64,000 bases of DNA, taken from positions 335,001-399,000 of the forward strand of contig NZ_CP133269.1 of the NCBI RefSeq assembly GCF_030915525.1. Reading direction: 5' to 3'. The notes below the pieces were generated by a model that made no database searches, was not told where the DNA came from, and saw only the letters and a program-made list of their open reading frames with translations. Below are positions 60,585 through 64,000 of the stretch, one piece after another. The DNA is from Neobacillus sp. PS2-9. Its GTDB lineage: Bacteria; Bacillota; Bacilli; Bacillales; Cytobacillaceae. Numbering within the stretch: the stretch's first letter is position 1; every line of letters starts with the position of its first letter. The position numbers and the translations under genes were made by a program.

Positions 60585-61865
60585 ATGAAACTTTGTACAG
60601 TAGGTTTAGGATATATTGGATTACCAACATCAATCATGTTCGCAAAACATGATGTGAATGTAGTAGGTGTAGAAATTAGACCACAAGTAGTTGAATTGTT
60701 GAATTCAGGGACAATCCACATTGAAGAACCTGGTTTACAAGAAGCATTAAATGAAGTACTGGAGAAAGGTACCTTCCGTGCGACACTTTCACCTGAAAAG
60801 GCGGATGCATTTATTATCGCTGTACCAACACCAAATAATGATGATTTATACAAATCTTGTGACCTTTCTTATGTTTTAAGCGCAGTAAATAGCGTCATTC
60901 CTTATCTTGAAAAAGGTAATGTATTAATTGTTGAGTCTACAATCGCTCCAAGAAGTATGGATGATTATGTGAAACCACTTGTTGAAAAAGCTGGTTTTGT
61001 TGTTGGTAAGGACATCTTCCTTGTTCATTGTCCAGAACGTGTGTTACCGGGACAAATTTTACATGAGTTAATTTACAATAACCGTATTGTTGGAGGAATC
61101 ACTCCAGAATGTACGGAAGCAGGCGCAATGGTTTATAGCACTTTTGTAAAAGGCGAAATCATTAAAACAACTGCTAAGACTGCAGAAATGTCTAAGTTAA
61201 TGGAAAATACGTTCCGTGATGTGAATATTGCTCTAGCGAATGAATTAACAAAGGTATGTAATGAACTAGAGATTAACGCGCTAGACGTAATCGAAATGGC
61301 TAACAAGCATCCACGTGTTAACCTTCACTATCCAGGTCCTGGAGTAGGTGGACACTGTCTAGCTGTTGACCCGTATTTCATTGTGGCAAAGGCACCTGAA
61401 CAAGCAAAAATCATTAATCTATCACGCTCAGTAAACACTTCAATGCCTGAATATGTAGTAAATAACGTAAACACTCTTATGGAAAACGTGGATGGCAAAG
61501 TGATTACTGTATTTGGTCTTACTTATAAAGGAAACGTTGACGATATTCGTGAAAGTCCAGCAATGGAGATTTATGAAGAGCTTCTAGCACAAGGGAAGTA
61601 CGAAGTAAGAGCTTTCGACCCACACGTTGAGAAAGAGTTTGTCATCGAAGATATGGAAGCGGCAGTAAATAGCTCTGACTTAATCGTTATCCTAACAGAT
61701 CATAATGAGTTTAAAGCATTAGACTTCAATCAATTAGCAAAAATGAACAATAAGCGAATTTTTGATACAAGAAACATTGTGAAAAATCTCCCTGAAGATA
61801 TTGAGTATATTAACTTCGGTAATCTATATGATTACATTGGGAAACAAGCGGTCTTGTCAAATTAA
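60585..61865 (+). CDS. wecC: UDP-N-acetyl-D-mannosamine dehydrogenase
   Basis: 426 residues with AGGGGGA upstream. NAD site VGLGYIGLPTSIMFA (6-20), Lys of NTFRDVNIALANEL region, catalytic Cys in PGVGGHCLAVDP (about 257-268) and C-terminal domain GLTYKGNVDDIRESPAMEI. The four-electron oxidation of UDP-ManNAc gives UDP-ManNAcA. With the epimerase it shows that the polymer contains ManNAc uronic acid. Confidence 0.95.
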   Translation: MKLCTVGLGYIGLPTSIMFAKHDVNVVGVEIRPQVVELLNSGTIHIEEPGLQEALNEVLEKGTFRATLSPEKADAFIIAVPTPNNDDLYKSCDLSYVLSAVNSVIPYLEKGNVLIVESTIAPRSMDDYVKPLVEKAGFVVGKDIFLVHCPERVLPGQILHELIYNNRIVGGITPECTEAGAMVYSTFVKGEIIKTTAKTAEMSKLMENTFRDVNIALANELTKVCNELEINALDVIEMANKHPRVNLHYPGPGVGGHCLAVDPYFIVAKAPEQAKIINLSRSVNTSMPEYVVNNVNTLMENVDGKVITVFGLTYKGNVDDIRESPAMEIYEELLAQGKYEVRAFDPHVEKEFVIEDMEAAVNSSDLIVILTDHNEFKALDFNQLAKMNNKRIFDTRNIVKNLPEDIEYINFGNLYDYIGKQAVLSN

Positions 61866-61877
61866 TTGTTAATCCAT

Positions 61878-61920
61878 AGAAGTGTTGCTAAAAGAGATTT
61901 CTAGTTTTAGCAACACTTCT
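61878..61920 (+). terminator. Strong hairpin after the dehydrogenase gene
   Basis: AGAAGTGTTGCTAAAA pairs perfectly with TTTTAGCAACACTTCT (16 bp). It lacks a long T-tract, so it may be a transcript-stabilising or processing hairpin as much as a terminator. Confidence 0.65.
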
Positions 61921-61953
61921 GTGTTTACTAGCTTAATAGGAGCTGAACATTTC

Positions 61954-63375
61954 ATGAAAAAACCATTGGATCGTATAACGGAAGCCTATTTTGGCGAATT
62001 AGGTGAGCAATTTGCAGACAAGGTAAGAAATCGCATACATTGGGTTTGCGAAAATGCAAAAGGCGAAAGCATTCTAGATGTTGGCTGTTCACAAGGAATT
62101 ACAGCAATTTTACTTGGTCGAGAAGGTAAAAGTATAATTGGGATTGACTTACTAGAAGAATCCATTGAATACGCGAATAATTTGCTGTCTTCTGAGGAAG
62201 AAATTACGAAAAAGTATGTTCAATTCAAAGCGGCAAATTTTATGGAGTTTGCCAATGAGAATCAAACATTTGATTGTATCATTTTTGGTGAAATATTAGA
62301 GCATATCACCGACCCAAAACGATTCATAAATATGGCTGCTAAAATGTTAAACCCTGGTGGTTCCATCATTATTACATTGCCATTTGGAATCAATGATTAT
62401 TTTGATCATAAAAAGACCTACTATCTCTCAGAATTATTGAAATTTCAAAGTGAGAATTTGGTTGTTGATGAACTAAAGTTTTTCGGAAAATGGATAGGTG
62501 CCATCATTAAAGCGAAAGACCTTAAGCAAAATACGCTAAGTGTGGATGACCATCTTTTGACTAGACTGGAAGATGCCTTTTTTACTGTAGAAAAAGACCT
62601 TTGGCAGACAATAAGAGATAGAGGCCAAAAAATTAAAACCCTACAAGAGAAAGTAAAGGCAGCTGCAACCGAGAAAGAAAAATATACTACTGACTTAAAA
62701 AAGAAGAATCAAGAAATAACGAATAATAAAGAAGAAATTCGTAAAAAAGATTTTGAGTTAGAGAAGAAAGACCAAAATTTAAGTGAGAAAAAAGAAGAAC
62801 TAGCAAGAAAAGATCGAGAGTTGACGGAGAAGATTGAAGAACTAGTCAAGAAGGATTTTGAAATTGACAAGAAAAATGTTGAAATCGATAAGAAAAATGA
62901 AGAAATCGATCAGTTAGTAAAGGAACGTTTGGTGCTATCAGAAAGCCTTACTAATAATTCTCGAGAATTAGAAATGATTGAAGAATGCAACAAAGAAGTA
63001 GAAAATTTAAACTGGCAACTAACTACAAAAGAAAATGAGCTTCAAAAAGCTAAGACGCAACTTACTACGAAAGAAAATGAACTTCAAAAAGCTAAGACAC
63101 AACTAGCTGCGAAAGTAAAAGAAATGAAAGAAATTCAGGATAGAGAAAAGAAATTAAAAAAATATATCACTGAGCTTGAAAAGCAGGCAACGATTTATAA
63201 AAAGGAAAAAATTAAAGTTCAAGAAGACTTATTGGAATCATATGGAAAAGAAGAAAAATTACTTAAGACACATAGTAATCTCATGAAAAGATACAAAGCG
63301 TTAAGTGAATCGAAATTAGGAAGTCTTACTTTATCCTACTGGCGCAAACGTCGAAATGTCTTTGGAGGGAAGTAA
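61954..63375 (+). CDS. SAM methyltransferase fused to long coiled coil
   Basis: 473 residues from ATG 61954 (AGGAGCTG upstream). Class I methyltransferase at about 30-190: ILDVGCSQGITAILLGREGK (motif I), FDCIIFGEILEHITDP and LNPGGSIIITLPFG. Then roughly 235 residues of charged heptad coiled coil (about 210-445) with internal duplications (KKNVEIDKKNEEIDQ, TTKENELQKAKTQL twice), ending in a basic tail (LSYWRKRRNVFGGK). Enzyme plus coiled-coil rod in a polysaccharide locus recalls WbdD-type chain-length rulers. That function is inferred. Confidence 0.85.
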   Translation: MKKPLDRITEAYFGELGEQFADKVRNRIHWVCENAKGESILDVGCSQGITAILLGREGKSIIGIDLLEESIEYANNLLSSEEEITKKYVQFKAANFMEFANENQTFDCIIFGEILEHITDPKRFINMAAKMLNPGGSIIITLPFGINDYFDHKKTYYLSELLKFQSENLVVDELKFFGKWIGAIIKAKDLKQNTLSVDDHLLTRLEDAFFTVEKDLWQTIRDRGQKIKTLQEKVKAAATEKEKYTTDLKKKNQEITNNKEEIRKKDFELEKKDQNLSEKKEELARKDRELTEKIEELVKKDFEIDKKNVEIDKKNEEIDQLVKERLVLSESLTNNSRELEMIEECNKEVENLNWQLTTKENELQKAKTQLTTKENELQKAKTQLAAKVKEMKEIQDREKKLKKYITELEKQATIYKKEKIKVQEDLLESYGKEEKLLKTHSNLMKRYKALSESKLGSLTLSYWRKRRNVFGGK

Positions 63376-63376
63376 A

Positions 63377-64000
63377 TTGGATCAAAAGGCAATTAAGCAA
63401 CGGTTGGAAACATTAGCGAAATTAAAAGCAAATTTAGAAATGCAAATCAAGGAAGAAAAGGAATCAGTGTTATCAGGACTTTTATTTCCTAGACCGCAAA
63501 ATTCCGGCAAAACTCCCGTTAAAAATGAGAAAAAAGCCAATGCAGTGAAAGCTGACACGAAAGTAATGACTGCAAAAGAGGAAGAAGATCTTGCAAAGAA
63601 AATCGCTTATCTAAAAAAGAGAGATAAGTTAAGTGATACGACATTCTTCGATAAAGTGAAACCATTGCTTGACCAAATCCCTGAAAGCAACGGTAGCAGG
63701 TATTATGATAAAATCAAAGCCAACATTGGGATTATTGCTGATGAATTTTTATATAACTCATTTAAGGATGTAGCTGAGTTTAAATATATTGAACGTGATA
63801 ACTATAAGAAACACAGTGGCTCACTGGATGTTCTTTTAATCGTAACAGCTTGGAAGGGACTAAACCTTGAATGGAAAGGTTTAGGGAATCCGAACATTAA
63901 GAAGCATAGAGAAGACTTGTATAAGATCATCGAATTCTATAGATCCCAAGGCACAAAGATCGTCTTCTATTCAAAAGAAGATCCAGTGAACTATCATATC
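63377..64000 (+). CDS. Glycosyltransferase, CgeB-like, N-terminal part (runs off the window)
   Basis: Frame opens at TTG 63377, 1 bp after the methyltransferase stop, with GGAGGG 7 nt upstream, and stays open to base 64000 (208 codons). A basic helical N-terminus (about 1-85) is followed by IKANIGIIADEFLYNSFKD, HSGSLDVLLIVTAWKGLNLE and GTKIVFYSKEDPVNYHI, which resemble the start of CgeB/spore-maturation-like glycosyltransferases. The catalytic half is outside the window. Confidence 0.75.
   Translation, partial: MDQKAIKQRLETLAKLKANLEMQIKEEKESVLSGLLFPRPQNSGKTPVKNEKKANAVKADTKVMTAKEEEDLAKKIAYLKKRDKLSDTTFFDKVKPLLDQIPESNGSRYYDKIKANIGIIADEFLYNSFKDVAEFKYIERDNYKKHSGSLDVLLIVTAWKGLNLEWKGLGNPNIKKHREDLYKIIEFYRSQGTKIVFYSKEDPVNYHI

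Noticed and set aside
61882..61953. Start of the methyltransferase at 61882
   Set aside because: That frame begins inside the strong hairpin after the dehydrogenase gene and has no ribosome site; ATG 61954 has AGGAGCTG upstream.

Overview
This window looks like chromosome from a low-GC, spore-forming Bacillaceae species, in the Bacillus/Neobacillus range. The signs are a YjcZ-type sporulation peptide, DUF3231 and CBO0543 family proteins, a LysM-NlpC/P60 endopeptidase, strong GGAGG ribosome-binding sites, frequent GTG/TTG starts and abundant intrinsic terminators. No rRNA gene, CRISPR array or complete insertion sequence is visible.

Region by region. (1) 1-7.9 kb: the end of a tRNA cluster (tRNA-Cys tail, tRNA-Arg-UCU), then a 7.7 kb integrative element inserted in the tRNA-Arg 3' end. 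It is bounded by 51-bp direct repeats. It carries a tyrosine integrase, a four-gene ABC-3C type conflict (putative defence) operon (HNH effector, two tandem middle components, DUF2326-like ATPase), a serine resolvase with a probable res site, and a minus-strand block of ribbon-helix-helix/wHTH maintenance genes. (2) 8-31 kb: envelope-stress and membrane genes (ECF sigma/anti-sigma, PspA with a Met/Gly-rich membrane partner, PadR-VanZ, an extra acyl carrier protein, an ICMT-like methyltransferase), small sporulation-type proteins, a SNF2 helicase/SWIM protein pair, a DUF3231 operon, and a fluoride riboswitch with paired crcB genes. (3) 31-40.7 kb: cell-wall proteins (two CW-repeat proteins, a LysM-NlpC/P60 enzyme), a second DUF3231 locus and a GGDEF diguanylate cyclase. 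(4) 40.7-64 kb: two polysaccharide clusters facing outward. The minus-strand one holds the epimerase, priming sugar transferase, two glycosyltransferases, flippase and polymerase. The plus-strand one holds two glycosyltransferases, UDP-GlcNAc 2-epimerase, UDP-ManNAc dehydrogenase, a methyltransferase-coiled-coil protein and a partial glycosyltransferase. They flank a HupE-like protein and a 2115-residue secreted PHP-domain protein.

The most unusual signal lies in the intergenic DNA. At least eleven loci carry arrays of short conserved cores separated by variable spacers. The core words are unrelated from family to family, yet the period is nearly always 20-21 bp. Two further, mutually unrelated arrays repeat every 51-53 bp, and one every 41-42 bp. 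All are close to whole multiples of the 10.5-bp helical turn (2, 5 and 4 turns). Arrays of the same family at different loci keep the same order of non-identical units, so the whole array, not the unit, appears to be what was dispersed. Two arrays end truncated genes, one separates a fluoride riboswitch from its crcB genes, and one separates the SWIM and SNF2 genes. I know of no described element class with this property.
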